Shown here: positions 48,887 through 57,145 of the stretch, piece after piece
Position numbering within the stretch: the first letter of the stretch is position 1
How the letters are laid out: every line of letters begins with the position of its first letter
NCBI RefSeq assembly: GCF_008386315.1
Contig: NZ_CP043808.1
Location: 2,976,001 to 3,040,000 of the forward strand
Source of the DNA: Serinicoccus marinus DSM 15273
GTDB lineage: Bacteria; Actinomycetota; Actinomycetes; Actinomycetales; Dermatophilaceae
Length of the DNA stretch: 64,000 bases
Direction of reading: 5' to 3'
Notes under the pieces: model-generated
Told to the model about the DNA's origin: nothing
Database searches by the model: none
What the model saw: the letters and a program-made list of their open reading frames with translations, nothing else
Translations under genes and position numbers: made by a program

Positions 48887-49342
48887 GTGCTCTCCCCCGG
48901 TCCCGGTCGCCTCCTCCGCCTGCTCGCCGACGCCGAGGCGGTGACCTGGGCGCTGCTGCTGGTGGGCATGGCGTTGAAGTACCTCACCGGCACCACCGAC
49001 CTGGGCGTGAGCATCGCCGGTCCCGTCCACGGCTTCGTCTTCCTCGCCTACTGCGTCGTCGTGGTCATCGTCGGCCTCGACCAGCGCTGGGGCGCCCGGC
49101 GCATCCTGCTGGGCCTGGCGAGCGCCGTGCCGCCCTTCGTGACGATCCCCTTCGAGCGCTCGGTGCGCCGCCGCGGCCTGGCCGGCGAGCGCTGGCGGCT
49201 GCGCGAGGGCACCGGGCACACCGCGGTCGAGCGGGCACTCGCAGCGGTGCTGCGCCGGCCGCTGCCCTCCGCGCTGGTGGCGCTGCTGTTCGTGGCAGGC
49301 GTCTTCAGCGCGCTGCTCGCGGTCGGACCTCCCGTCGGCTGA
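48887..49342 (+). CDS. DUF3817 membrane protein
   Basis: 151-aa integral membrane protein with three to four helices: AVTWALLLVGMALKYLTG, GPVHGFVFLAYCVVVVIVGL, LLGLASAVPPFVTIPFERSV and a last helix ALVALLFVAGVFSALLAVG. The DUF3817 signature (helix, KYLTG, HG-FLAY) is clear; function unknown. GTG start with only AGGA directly before it, so translation may be leaderless. Its final 24 bases, including most of the stop codon, occur again at 50630-50653, on the far side of the nuclease cassette. Confidence 0.8.
   Translation: MLSPGPGRLLRLLADAEAVTWALLLVGMALKYLTGTTDLGVSIAGPVHGFVFLAYCVVVVIVGLDQRWGARRILLGLASAVPPFVTIPFERSVRRRGLAGERWRLREGTGHTAVERALAAVLRRPLPSALVALLFVAGVFSALLAVGPPVG
49318..49341. repeat. 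24-bp direct repeat flanking the nuclease cassette, left
   Basis: Identical to 50630-50653, same orientation. This copy is the last codons of the DUF3817 gene (coding AVGPPVG). The pair looks like a duplicated target or an attachment site. Confidence 0.75.
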
Positions 49343-49420
49343 CCGGCTGGCGCGGCCAACGCTCCACCGCGACCATCGGCCACCCAGCCACCCAGCCACC
49401 CAGCCATCCCGCACCCGGCA

Positions 49421-49506
49421 ACCGCGGTGGGTATGAGTAGCCATCGCGACACCGAGCCACCGCGGTGGGTGTTCGTTGCCATAGCGACACAGAGCCACCG
49501 CGGTGG
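49421..49506. repeat. 38-bp-period palindrome array, left of the nuclease gene
   Basis: The ten-base ACCGCGGTGG (core ACCGCGGT is a perfect palindrome) occurs at 49421, 49459 and 49497, exactly 38 bp apart. The 28 bp between are partly conserved (GCCAT, then GCGACAC, then GAGCC). It is preceded by a short ACCCAGCC tandem run (49380-49404). No protein is encoded here. Confidence 0.75.
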
Positions 49507-49562
49507 TTGGGCCTGTGGATGAGATCGGCGCGGGCACGGGCCGAGCGGTCACGCTGAGACTC

Positions 49563-50504
49563 ATGAAGACGGTGATCTCGCGCCGCCAGGCGCTCGCGCA
49601 GGGCATGACGACCGGGCAGATCCGGCACAAGCTCGATCGTGGTGACTGGCAGCAGCCATTCAGGGCGACCTACGTCCAGCACACGGGGCAGGTCACGTGG
49701 CTCGAACGCGTCGAGGCGGCGGTATCGGCTCGGGGTCCCGGTGCCGTGGTCAGTCTCCGTTGCGCTCTGCACCTGTGGGGCCTCACCCGGGAGCAGCCGG
49801 CGATCATCACGTTGGCCGAGCATTTCGACACCCACCGCAGCGGCGCGCTCGAGGGCGTCAGGGTCCGACGACGTCGTCGGCTCGCCACCGCTCGGCGCTA
49901 CGGGCTGCCGGTCAACACGCTGCCACAGACCATCATCGACGTCATCGCCCTTCGTCCCAGGGACAGCGACGACATGATGGCGCTCATCACCCGAGGAGTG
50001 TCCTCACGCAAGGTCACGGTGCCCGAGCTGCGCGACGAGCTCACGCACCATCCGCGACACCCGGCGCGCGAGGTCCTCACGGAGACCCTGACCGCCGCCG
50101 AGGAAGGCCTGGGCAGCGCCGCCGAGGCACGGTATGCCCGCGATGTCGAGGCGGCGCACGCCCTCCCCCGGATGCAACGCCAGGATCCGATCAGCCGTGC
50201 CGACGGCGGCACCCTGGCCCGCACGATGGACTTCCGCGACCGCGCGCGCGGGCTGGGCGTCGAGATCGACGGCAACCTCTGGCACCGGGAGAAGCAGCTC
50301 GCCGACCGGCGACGCGACCGTGAAGCAGCAGGAGCCGGTGGTGTGGTGCTCCGCGCCGGATGGGTGGAGGTGGTGGTCGACCCGTGTCGGCTGGCCGCCG
50401 ATGTCGGGGCTGCCCAGCAGGCACGCGGCTGGACGGGTATGCCCCGACCCTGCGGGCACACCTGCGCCATCGCGACCGACCCCCGCTGGGCAAGCGCCGG
50501 CTGA
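49563..50504 (+). CDS. AbiEi-like N-terminal domain fused to a PD-(D/E)XK-type nuclease domain
   Basis: 313-aa protein. The N-terminal half resembles AbiEi antitoxin-type winged-helix proteins (ISRRQALAQGMTTGQIRHKL, WQQPFRATYVQHTG, VSLRCALHLWGL). The C-terminal part resembles DUF559/Vsr-like endonucleases: MDFRD, then LGVEIDGNLWHREKQLADRR with the E-x-D pair and RRRDREAAGAGG. Active-site residues look plausible, but a lysine is not obvious. It stands alone in a cassette bracketed by palindrome arrays and 24-bp repeats. Its last codons (CAIATD) resemble the inter-palindrome sequence GCCATCGCGAC. Possible roles: self-mobilising nuclease, defence or DNA repair; none is proven. Confidence 0.65.
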   Translation: MKTVISRRQALAQGMTTGQIRHKLDRGDWQQPFRATYVQHTGQVTWLERVEAAVSARGPGAVVSLRCALHLWGLTREQPAIITLAEHFDTHRSGALEGVRVRRRRRLATARRYGLPVNTLPQTIIDVIALRPRDSDDMMALITRGVSSRKVTVPELRDELTHHPRHPAREVLTETLTAAEEGLGSAAEARYARDVEAAHALPRMQRQDPISRADGGTLARTMDFRDRARGLGVEIDGNLWHREKQLADRRRDREAAGAGGVVLRAGWVEVVVDPCRLAADVGAAQQARGWTGMPRPCGHTCAIATDPRWASAG

Positions 50505-50525
50505 GACCGAGCGAACTGGTCGACG

Positions 50526-50597
50526 ACCGCGGTGGGTTGGTGTAGCCGGGGCAACGAGAAGCCACCGCGGTCCAGGAGCGGCGGTGCTCACCGCGGT
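50526..50597. repeat. 38-bp-period palindrome array, right of the nuclease gene
   Basis: The core ACCGCGGT occurs at 50526 and 50564 (38 bp apart, as in the left array) and again at 50590 (26 bp). Between the first two, GCC and AGCC positions of the left array are kept. It begins 22 bp after the nuclease stop codon. Confidence 0.7.
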
Positions 50598-50629
50598 CGG
50601 AAAGTGTCGCCCGGGCAACACAGGCCGCG

Positions 50630-50653
50630 CGCGGTCGGACCTCCCGTCGGCTG
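50630..50653. repeat. 24-bp direct repeat flanking the nuclease cassette, right
   Basis: Exact repeat of 49318-49341, here noncoding, 34 bp before the end of the esterase gene. The distance between the copies is 1,312 bp. Confidence 0.75.
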
Positions 50654-50687
50654 CCGCGCGCGGTCGGCCCCGGGGGCGCGGGCCGCC

Positions 50688-51431
50688 TCAGCAGAAGCGC
50701 GGCAGGTGGTGCTCCAGCTGCTTGCGCCACCACGGCCAGTCGTGGGCGCTGTCGTGGCCCCACAGGTCGAACTCGTGCGGGATGCCCTTGTCGGCCAGGA
50801 TCCCCGCCATCCGGTGCGCCCCCGGCAGCGACTGGGTCGGGTGCACCTCGAAGGCGCCCTGACCGGCGACCAGCAGGATGTTGGCGTGCTCGCGCACCCA
50901 CTGCAGGTGGTCGCCCTCCATGCCCGCGACATACGCCGTGGGGTTGACGAAGTAGGTCGCCTCGCCCAGCTCGCCCCACCCGTGCCACGAGCTGGGGTCG
51001 AAGTTGCCGGACAGGCTGATGCCGACGCCGAAGACGTCGGGCCGCTTCAGCGCGAAGTTGACCGCGTGGAAGCCGCCCATGCTGGCCCCGACGGTCACGA
51101 TGCGGTCGTGCCCCGGTGAGTCCTCGTCGACGAGCGGCACCACCGTGTCCAGGATCCAGCGCTCGTATGCCCCGTGCCGGCGCGCCCGCTCCTCGGTCGG
51201 CAGGCTGTTGTCGCTCCAGGTCAGGTGGTCGAAGGAGTCGACCGCGTAGAGCTTGATCCGGCCGTCGGCCAGCAGCGGGGCGACGGCGTCGAGCATCCCG
51301 TTGTTCTCGAAGTCCCACGCCCGGCCGGCCTCGGAGGGGAAGACCAGCACCGGCCGGCCCCAGTGGCCGTAGCGGATGACCGCGCCCCGTCCGACGCCCT
51401 CGGTGTCGAGATCGATCTGCTCGCGCTCCAT
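50688..51431 (-). CDS. Esterase-family alpha/beta hydrolase
   Basis: 247-aa protein of the esterase-D-like alpha/beta-hydrolase family. The nucleophile elbow is GASMGGFHAVNF, the catalytic His lies in GHDSAHDWPWW, and a likely Asp is in the preceding strand. I start at ATG giving MEREQIDLDTEG; the longer open frame upstream is not supported. Substrate unknown. It was probably the direct neighbour of the ATP-grasp gene before the nuclease cassette and DUF3817 gene came between them (inference); a ligase and an esterase acting on the same ester or amide would make sense. Confidence 0.75.
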   Translation of the reverse strand: MEREQIDLDTEGVGRGAVIRYGHWGRPVLVFPSEAGRAWDFENNGMLDAVAPLLADGRIKLYAVDSFDHLTWSDNSLPTEERARRHGAYERWILDTVVPLVDEDSPGHDRIVTVGASMGGFHAVNFALKRPDVFGVGISLSGNFDPSSWHGWGELGEATYFVNPTAYVAGMEGDHLQWVREHANILLVAGQGAFEVHPTQSLPGAHRMAGILADKGIPHEFDLWGHDSAHDWPWWRKQLEHHLPRFC

Positions 51432-51584
51432 GGCTCTCCTCACCCGGCTCGACCGCCGGCCGACCCGACGTGGGGGCAAGCCTGCCACACCTCATACATC
51501 GCGCACCGGCGGTTCACAGCAGGCACATAGCCCCGGGCGGCGGAATGGACTCACACCACCGGACACCACCCCCGAGGAGCACCC

Positions 51585-52202
51585 ATGAACGCCTTGATCC
51601 TGCCCGCCGTCGACCTGCTCGCGATCGTCCTGCTGACCTTCGCGATCTACCTCCCCCGGCACCGGCGCACCGAGCTGGTCCCGGCCTTTCTCGGGGTCAA
51701 CGTGGGGGTGCTGGCCGTCAGCATGGCCCTCACCTCCTCGGCCGCGGCGGTCGGTCTGGGCCTCGGGCTCTTCGGCGTCCTGTCGATCATCCGGCTGCGC
51801 TCCAGCGAGCTCAGCCAGCGCGAGATCGCCTACTACTTCGCCGCGCTCACCCTGGGTCTGCTCGGTGGCATCGGGGTGACCAGCCTCACTGTCGGCACCG
51901 GCCTCATGGCGCTCGTCGTGCTCGCCCTCGCGATCGGCGACCACCCGCGGGTCGCCGGGCCGCAGGAGGAGCTGCAGCAGCAGCTGGTCGTGCTCGACCG
52001 GGCCGTCACCGACCCCGACGAGCTGCACGACCGGCTGCGGGCGCTGCTCGGCGGCGAGGTCGTCACCGCCCGCACGGTGCGCCTGGACCTGGTCAACGAC
52101 AGCACGCAGGTCGAGGTCGGCTGGCGGGCGTCCGGCAGGACCTCGCCGACGGTGCAGGCCCCGGCCGGCGCCTCCGTGACCCGCGAGGCGGTCACCCGAT
52201 GA
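51585..52202 (+). CDS. DUF4956 membrane protein
   Basis: 205 aa with four helices (VDLLAIVLLTFAIYLPRH, VPAFLGVNVGVLAVSMAL, VGLGLGLFGVLSIIRLR, YYFAALTLGLLGGIGVTS), then a soluble C-terminal domain of about 80 residues. The SIIRLRSSELSQREIAYYF motif is characteristic of DUF4956. These proteins are commonly encoded beside VTC-domain proteins, as here: its stop overlaps the next start (ATGA). Thought to take part in a surface or polyphosphate-linked process, but no biochemical role is established. Confidence 0.8.
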   Translation: MNALILPAVDLLAIVLLTFAIYLPRHRRTELVPAFLGVNVGVLAVSMALTSSAAAVGLGLGLFGVLSIIRLRSSELSQREIAYYFAALTLGLLGGIGVTSLTVGTGLMALVVLALAIGDHPRVAGPQEELQQQLVVLDRAVTDPDELHDRLRALLGGEVVTARTVRLDLVNDSTQVEVGWRASGRTSPTVQAPAGASVTREAVTR

Positions 52203-52957
52203 GCCCGCTCGCCAGCCTCTCCCCCATCTCGCTGACGGACCTGGTCGCCGAGTCGGCCCTGCTCACCCGGGTGGACCGCAAGTACCTCCTCACCACCGCC
52301 CAGGTCGACGCCGCCCTCACGGACCTGCCCGCCGGGACGCGCGTCCTGGAGATCGAGGGCCTGCGCCGGTTCGACTACGCCTCGACCTACTTCGACACCG
52401 AGGACCGACAGAGCTACCGCCTCGCCGCCACCGCGCGACGCCGTCGCTGGAAGGTCCGCACCCGCTCCTACCTCGACACCGGGACCTGCTGGCTCGAGGT
52501 CAAGACCCGCGGTCCGCGCGGCACCACGGTCAAGGCGCGCCAGCCCCACCCCGTCGGTATGCCGTCCGCCCTCACCGCGGACGCGGCCGGCTTCGTGGAG
52601 CGCACACTGCGCGACCAGGGGGTGCCGCTGCCCCGGGACGGGTGGGACGCGGCACCCGCGCTCGACACGGCATACCGCAGGACGACGCTTGCCCTCGCCG
52701 ACGGCGCCCGAGCCACGATCGACACGGCGCTGCGCTGGACCTCGCCGGACGGCACCGAGCTGGCGCCCGACGGAGTCGCCATCGTCGAGACCAAGGGCGG
52801 GTCCACCCCGACCTCGCTGGACCGCGCGCTCTGGGCCGCCGGTCACCGGCCGGTGCGGATCAGCAAGTTCGCCACCGGCCTGGCCCTGCTCGACCCGACC
52901 CTGCCCGCGCACCGCTGGCACCGCCTGCTCACGACCACCGGCCCGTTGGCCGCCTGA
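52199..52957 (+). CDS. VTC-domain (polyphosphate-polymerase-like) protein
   Basis: 252-aa protein with the VTC/CYTH-like tunnel fold: RVDRKYLLTTAQVDAAL (basic phosphate-binding start), FDYASTYFDTEDRQSYRLAA, RRRRWKVRTRSYLDTGTCWL, EVKTRGPRGTTVKARQP and VAIVETKGGSTPTSLDRALW. In yeast the VTC core makes polyphosphate; bacterial homologues in DUF4956 operons have no proven activity. Translationally coupled to DUF4956, and followed after 27 bp by a lipoprotein of carbohydrate-binding type, which completes a widespread three-gene unit. Confidence 0.8.
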   Translation: MSPLASLSPISLTDLVAESALLTRVDRKYLLTTAQVDAALTDLPAGTRVLEIEGLRRFDYASTYFDTEDRQSYRLAATARRRRWKVRTRSYLDTGTCWLEVKTRGPRGTTVKARQPHPVGMPSALTADAAGFVERTLRDQGVPLPRDGWDAAPALDTAYRRTTLALADGARATIDTALRWTSPDGTELAPDGVAIVETKGGSTPTSLDRALWAAGHRPVRISKFATGLALLDPTLPAHRWHRLLTTTGPLAA

Positions 52958-52984
52958 CCCACCACCCACCGAAGGAGAACCACC

Positions 52985-54568
52985 ATGAGCACCACCCGCA
53001 CCCGCCTGCGCACCACCGCCGCCAGCCTCGCCGTCGCCGCCCTGATCGCCGGCTGCGGCGTCCAGGGGAGCACCGGCAGCACCGCCGCCGGCAGCACCGT
53101 CAGCACGAGCACCTCTGACAGCGAGGACTCGACCGAGGAGACGAGTGCCACGGCCGAGGAGAGCGCCGCGGCGTCCGAGGACGGCGAGGCCGCCGACGAC
53201 GACACCGAGGAGGCGATCGGCAGCGTCGGCCTCACCACCCACGCCGACGGCGACGAGGCCGACTACGACGCGGCGAGCGCGGTGTCGGTCGAGCTGGCCG
53301 ACGACGGCGGCAGCAGCGCCGGGAGCGGTGTCGAGGTCAGCAGCACCGAGGAGGGGACCGACCTGGTGACGATCACCGAGGCCGGCACCTACGTCCTCTC
53401 CGGGACCCTGACCGACGGCCAGGTCGTCGTCGACGTGCCCGAGGAGGACGACGTCACCGTCGTGCTCGACGGGGTCGAGATCACCAGCTCGCTCGGGTCG
53501 GCGCTGCAGATCAGCTCCGCCGAGGACGCGACCGTCGTGCTCGCGGACGGCTCGGACAACGCCCTGACCGACCCCGAGACGTATGCCCAGACCGAGGCAA
53601 GCGTCGACGAGGAGACCGGCGAGGAGGTGGACGCGCCCAACGCGGCGCTCTACTCCACCGCCGACCTCACCATCGCGGGCACCGGGGTGCTGACCGTCGA
53701 GAGCTACGGCAGCGACGGCATCACGAGCAAGGACGGCCTGGTGATCCTCTCGGGTGAGATCACCGTCAACGCCGTCGACGACGGGATCCGCGGCAAGGAC
53801 TTCCTGTCGATCCAGGGCGGCACCCTCACGGTCACCGCCAACGGCGACGCGCTGAAGTCGGACAACACCGAGGACGGCACCGGCATCATCGCCGTCTCGG
53901 GTGACTCGACCGAGATCACCGTCGCGGCCGGCGACGACGCCGTGAAGGCCGAGAACGTCATCGACCTCGTCGACGGCACCCTGACCGTCACCCAGTCGCT
54001 CGAAGGACTCGAGTCGGCCCGGATCGTCGTCGAGGGCGGCACCACCGAGGTCACCGCGAGCGACGACGCGCTCAACGCCGCCTCCGACACGGTCACGCCG
54101 AGCGTGGAGATCAGTGGCGGCGAGCTCACCCTCACCTCGGACGGCGACGGTCTCGACTCCAACGGCACGGTCACGATGACCGGCGGCACGGTCGTGGTCA
54201 ACGGACCCACGATGGACGGCAACGGCGCCGTGGACGTCGACGGTGACTTCCTCCTCTCCGGCGGCACCCTCACCGCGGTGGGCAGCGCCGGGATGATGAT
54301 GGCACCGTCCACCGACAGCGAGCAGGCCTCGATCGCCACCGCTCTGTCCGGCTCGGTCGCGGCCGGCGAGACGCTCACCGTGACGGACGCCGACGGCGCC
54401 GTCGTCGCCGAGGTCGAGGTGACCAAGGACACCGCCTCGCTCGTCCTGTCCACCGCCGACCTGGTGGCCGGAGAGACGTATACCGTCACCGCCGGCGGCA
54501 CGGAGATCGCCACGGCGACGGCCGGGGAGTATGCCCAGGGCGGCATGGGTGGTGGGCCGCGCCCCTGA
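52985..54568 (+). CDS. Carbohydrate-binding domain lipoprotein (Cthe_2159 type)
   Basis: 527-aa lipoprotein. Lipobox ALIAGCGVQ follows a short signal peptide. Then about 80 residues of Ser/Thr/Glu/Asp spacer, then a right-handed beta-helix of the Cthe_2159 carbohydrate-binding family: repeated turns such as TYVLSGTLTDGQVVVDVPEE, GSDGITSKDGLVILSGEITV, VDDGIRGKDFLSIQGGTLTV and SDGDGLDSNGTVTMTGGTVV. Many Asp residues suggest calcium binding. The C-terminus is Gly-rich (GGMGGGPRP). ATG with AAGGAG upstream. With DUF4956 and VTC proteins it forms a conserved module of unknown function at the cell surface. Confidence 0.8.
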   Translation: MSTTRTRLRTTAASLAVAALIAGCGVQGSTGSTAAGSTVSTSTSDSEDSTEETSATAEESAAASEDGEAADDDTEEAIGSVGLTTHADGDEADYDAASAVSVELADDGGSSAGSGVEVSSTEEGTDLVTITEAGTYVLSGTLTDGQVVVDVPEEDDVTVVLDGVEITSSLGSALQISSAEDATVVLADGSDNALTDPETYAQTEASVDEETGEEVDAPNAALYSTADLTIAGTGVLTVESYGSDGITSKDGLVILSGEITVNAVDDGIRGKDFLSIQGGTLTVTANGDALKSDNTEDGTGIIAVSGDSTEITVAAGDDAVKAENVIDLVDGTLTVTQSLEGLESARIVVEGGTTEVTASDDALNAASDTVTPSVEISGGELTLTSDGDGLDSNGTVTMTGGTVVVNGPTMDGNGAVDVDGDFLLSGGTLTAVGSAGMMMAPSTDSEQASIATALSGSVAAGETLTVTDADGAVVAEVEVTKDTASLVLSTADLVAGETYTVTAGGTEIATATAGEYAQGGMGGGPRP

Positions 54569-54580
54569 CCCGCACTCGTT

Positions 54581-54599
54581 GATTTTCCTCGCGGAAATC
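54581..54599 (+). terminator. Short hairpin after the lipoprotein gene
   Basis: GATTTTCC and GGAAATC form an imperfect stem 12 bp after the stop codon. No T-run. Confidence 0.35.
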
Positions 54600-54614
54600 C
54601 GTCTGCAGGATGAC

Positions 54615-54646
54615 GCCCCGGTCTGGTGACCTCACCAGACTGGGGC
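54615..54646. terminator. Long stem-loop, probable transcription terminator
   Basis: GCCCCGGTCTGGTGA and TCACCAGACTGGGGC form a 15-bp stem with one mismatch and a two-base loop. Stable in either orientation, so it can act on both strands. High-GC actinobacteria often use such stems without a T-run. Confidence 0.6.
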
Positions 54647-55046
54647 GAGTGCAGTCACAGGATCGCGTGCGTGTCGTCGAGGGAGATGCAGAGGGACACT
54701 CTGGCCGGACCCTAGGTCAGGCCGAGCTGGTCACCTCGGACCACGCCGTGATGCGGGTGGGCTACAGGGAGCCCACCCCGTCGCTTCCGCTGCACGTCGT
54801 GCTCGTCCCTGTCGCGGCAGGGGGCGACAGGGACGAGCACACCAAGATCGACGTGGTGGAGGTGCTCACCGCCGAGAACGGCGAGAGTATGGTGGCGCTC
54901 CGCCTCGCGCGGGCGTCCCCGGGTGGACGCAGCCTCGGGTGGTCGGTCTCGCCTCGCTGACCTCCAAGCCCTGGTGGTGCAAGCTCTTCCCCTCGATGTG
55001 CTAGACCCGTCATCTGCGTTAATGACGAACCACGGAAGGAGTGGTC

Positions 55047-56354
55047 GTGACCGGCACTGCTCCTGAGGTACGACGGACCCTGGCGCAGCAGCACTGGCGA
55101 CGAGCAGGTCAGGCGGCGAACGTCCTGGCCGTGCTGACGGCCGGGCTGCTCGACCTCGTGACCGCCGGAGTGCTGTCCGGTCCGCTGCGCACCTTCGGCG
55201 GCATGGAGATCTCGGGTCTGGCCATGGCGCCTCCCGTGCTCGTCATGGTCGCTCTCCTCTTCGTCAGGAGGCGCTATCCGCTGCCGGTCCTGCTGGCGAC
55301 CACCGGCATCTCGATCGCCGCCATGCTGGTCTTCACCACGGCGCAACCGCTCTTCTGCGTCCTGGTCGCCCTGCACGCAGCGTCGCGACGGGGCAGCCTG
55401 CGCCGTTCACTGCTCGCCCTCGGGATCGCCCTGACCACGGTTCCCATGGTGGTGCTCGCGGTGCACAGGTCCTACGACGACCCCGCGCCGCTCGACTGGA
55501 TCTTCCCCGGCGTGTTCTTCACCGTCGTCGTGATGACCGCTTGGGGGGTCGCGACCCGCGACCGACTCTCGCACGAGCGCAACCGGGACCTGCACGGCGC
55601 GATCGACGTCCGCGCCGAGGAAGCTGCGCACGCCGAGCGGCAACGCATCGCCCGCGAGCTGCACGACATCGTCGCCCACTCGGTCAGCGCCATGATGATG
55701 CAGGCCGCCGGCGCCCGCGCCATGAGCCAGTCCGTCGCGAAGGACGCACCGGACGACGCACGGTTCGACACGGTCCAGCGCGCCCTCGGCACGATCGAGT
55801 CGACCGGGGCGCAGAGCATGCGCGAGCTGCACCGGCTCCTCGGCGCGCTGCGCGAGGACCAGATCCACGGCCACCTGCCCAGCAGCCTCGACCTCGACCA
55901 CGCCCCCAGCGCCCAGCCCGGGCTGGACGACATCGACGCCCTGGTGGAGGTGCCGCGCAGCAGCGGCCTCATCGTCGAGGTCCACCGCTCGGGGCACGCG
56001 CGGACGGTCGACCCGTCGGTGGGCGCGGCGGCATACCGGGTGGTGCAGGAGTCGCTCACCAACGCGCTCAAGCACGCCGGGCGCGGTGCGCTCGTGGACG
56101 TCTACCTCGCGTGGCAGGACACCGAGCTGCAGGTGCAGGTCCGCTCCCGCGCCAGCCACGGGATGCGTCCGGGGACTCCCAACGGCGGCACCGGGCTCCG
56201 CGGGCTGCGCGAGCGGGTGGGGCTCGTCGGCGGGAGTTTTGAGGCCGGGTGGTCCGGTGAGGAGTTCATCAACACCGCCGTCCTGCCGGTGCGGCCGCCC
56301 ACGAGCGGAGGCCCGGCCGAGCGGCCGGCACCCGGCACGGCGGGGTGGGAGTGA
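55047..56354 (+). CDS. Sensor histidine kinase, NarL/HisKA_3 type
   Basis: 435-aa membrane kinase. About five N-terminal helices (VLAVLTAGLLDLVTAGVLSG, APPVLVMVALLFVRR, TTVPMVVLAVHRS and others) sense an unknown signal. The dimerisation helix with the phospho-accepting His is ERQRIARELHDIVAHSVSAM; the HATPase domain has ESLTNALKHAGRG (N box) and GTGLRGLRERVGLVGGSF (G box). GTG start preceded by GGAAGGAG; a GTG six bases earlier would overlap that site. The stop overlaps the start of the response regulator gene, its cognate partner. Long intergenic space upstream may contain its autoregulated promoter. Confidence 0.88.
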   Translation: MTGTAPEVRRTLAQQHWRRAGQAANVLAVLTAGLLDLVTAGVLSGPLRTFGGMEISGLAMAPPVLVMVALLFVRRRYPLPVLLATTGISIAAMLVFTTAQPLFCVLVALHAASRRGSLRRSLLALGIALTTVPMVVLAVHRSYDDPAPLDWIFPGVFFTVVVMTAWGVATRDRLSHERNRDLHGAIDVRAEEAAHAERQRIARELHDIVAHSVSAMMMQAAGARAMSQSVAKDAPDDARFDTVQRALGTIESTGAQSMRELHRLLGALREDQIHGHLPSSLDLDHAPSAQPGLDDIDALVEVPRSSGLIVEVHRSGHARTVDPSVGAAAYRVVQESLTNALKHAGRGALVDVYLAWQDTELQVQVRSRASHGMRPGTPNGGTGLRGLRERVGLVGGSFEAGWSGEEFINTAVLPVRPPTSGGPAERPAPGTAGWE

Positions 56355-57016
56355 GCATCACGGTCGTGATCGCCGACGACCAGCAGGAGGTCCGCGAGGG
56401 CCTGGAGATGCTGCTGGGCGTGCACGGCGACATCGAGGTGGTCGGCCTCGCCGCGGACGGCGACGAGGCGGTCGCGCTGACCGAGCAGACCTCGCCCGAC
56501 GTCGTCGTCATGGACATCCGGATGCCGGGGACGGACGGCATCGAGGCCACCCGCCGGATCGTGCAGGAGTGTCCGGAGCAGGGGGCCGTCACGACTGTCC
56601 TCATGCTCACGACCTTCGACCACGACGACGCGCTCTACGGCGCGCTGCGGGCCGGGGCGTCGGGCTACATGCTCAAGGACGCCGCCCCCAGCCGGCTGCC
56701 CGACGCGATCCGGCAGGTTGCCGCGGGCGAGTCCTGGATCGACCCGAGCGTGGCGGGCAAGGTCATCGAGACCCTGCGCGACACGGCGCCGCGGGACGCC
56801 CAGGGGCTGCCGGACCTCGACCTGCTCTCCCCGCGCGAGCTCGAGGTGCTGAAGCTCATGGGCGACGCGCCCTCCAACACCGACCTCGCCCGGCAGCTCT
56901 ACGTCTCCGAGGCGACGATCAAGACCCACATCTCCCGTTTGCTCATGAAGACCGGCAGCTCCGAGCGCGCCCAGCTCGTCGCCCTGGCCTACAAGACCGG
57001 TCTCGTCCAGCCCTGA
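56351..57016 (+). CDS. LuxR/NarL-family response regulator
   Basis: 221-aa transcription regulator. The receiver domain has the acidic pair VVIADDQQE, the phospho-accepting Asp in VVVMDIRMPGTDG, and the conserved Lys in GYMLKDAAPS. The LuxR-type HTH is LSPRELEVLKLMGDAPSNTD to LYVSEATIKTHISRLLMKTG. GTG start overlaps the kinase stop by four bases, so the pair is made together. Targets cannot be told; the dap operon begins 177 bp downstream on the same strand but has its own upstream palindrome. Confidence 0.9.
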   Translation: MSITVVIADDQQEVREGLEMLLGVHGDIEVVGLAADGDEAVALTEQTSPDVVVMDIRMPGTDGIEATRRIVQECPEQGAVTTVLMLTTFDHDDALYGALRAGASGYMLKDAAPSRLPDAIRQVAAGESWIDPSVAGKVIETLRDTAPRDAQGLPDLDLLSPRELEVLKLMGDAPSNTDLARQLYVSEATIKTHISRLLMKTGSSERAQLVALAYKTGLVQP

Positions 57017-57145
57017 CCCTTCTCTGAGGGCCGCGCGGCGTACCAAGTTCGTCGCCTCGCGCGGGAGGACGGGGAGCCGTGACCGCCGGCCCGCAGGAGA
57101 TCCTCCGGCCTGCGCGCTGATCCGCAGGAAATGCGCCCTGACCTG

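Larger units (their letters stand above)
54569..55046. other. 478-bp stretch between the lipoprotein and sensor-kinase genes
   Basis: Contains two hairpins (54581-54599 and 54615-54646) that probably end the upstream transcript, and the sensor-kinase promoter region. An open frame at 54610-54960 exists, but it begins inside the strong stem-loop and has no recognisable relatives, so I do not call it a gene. Confidence 0.4.

Noticed and set aside
47716..49440. 574-codon plus-strand open frame over the ATP-grasp gene
   Set aside because: It is antisense to a clear conserved gene and has low-complexity shadow composition.
49421..50597. CRISPR-like array around the nuclease gene
   Set aside because: The repeat is only about 10 bp, the intervening 28 bp are conserved instead of unique, there are only three and two-three units, and no cas gene is near.
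54610..54960. Small protein gene of 116 codons
   Set aside because: Its start lies inside a 15-bp stem-loop, it has no ribosome site and no recognisable relatives; it is more likely a terminator region.
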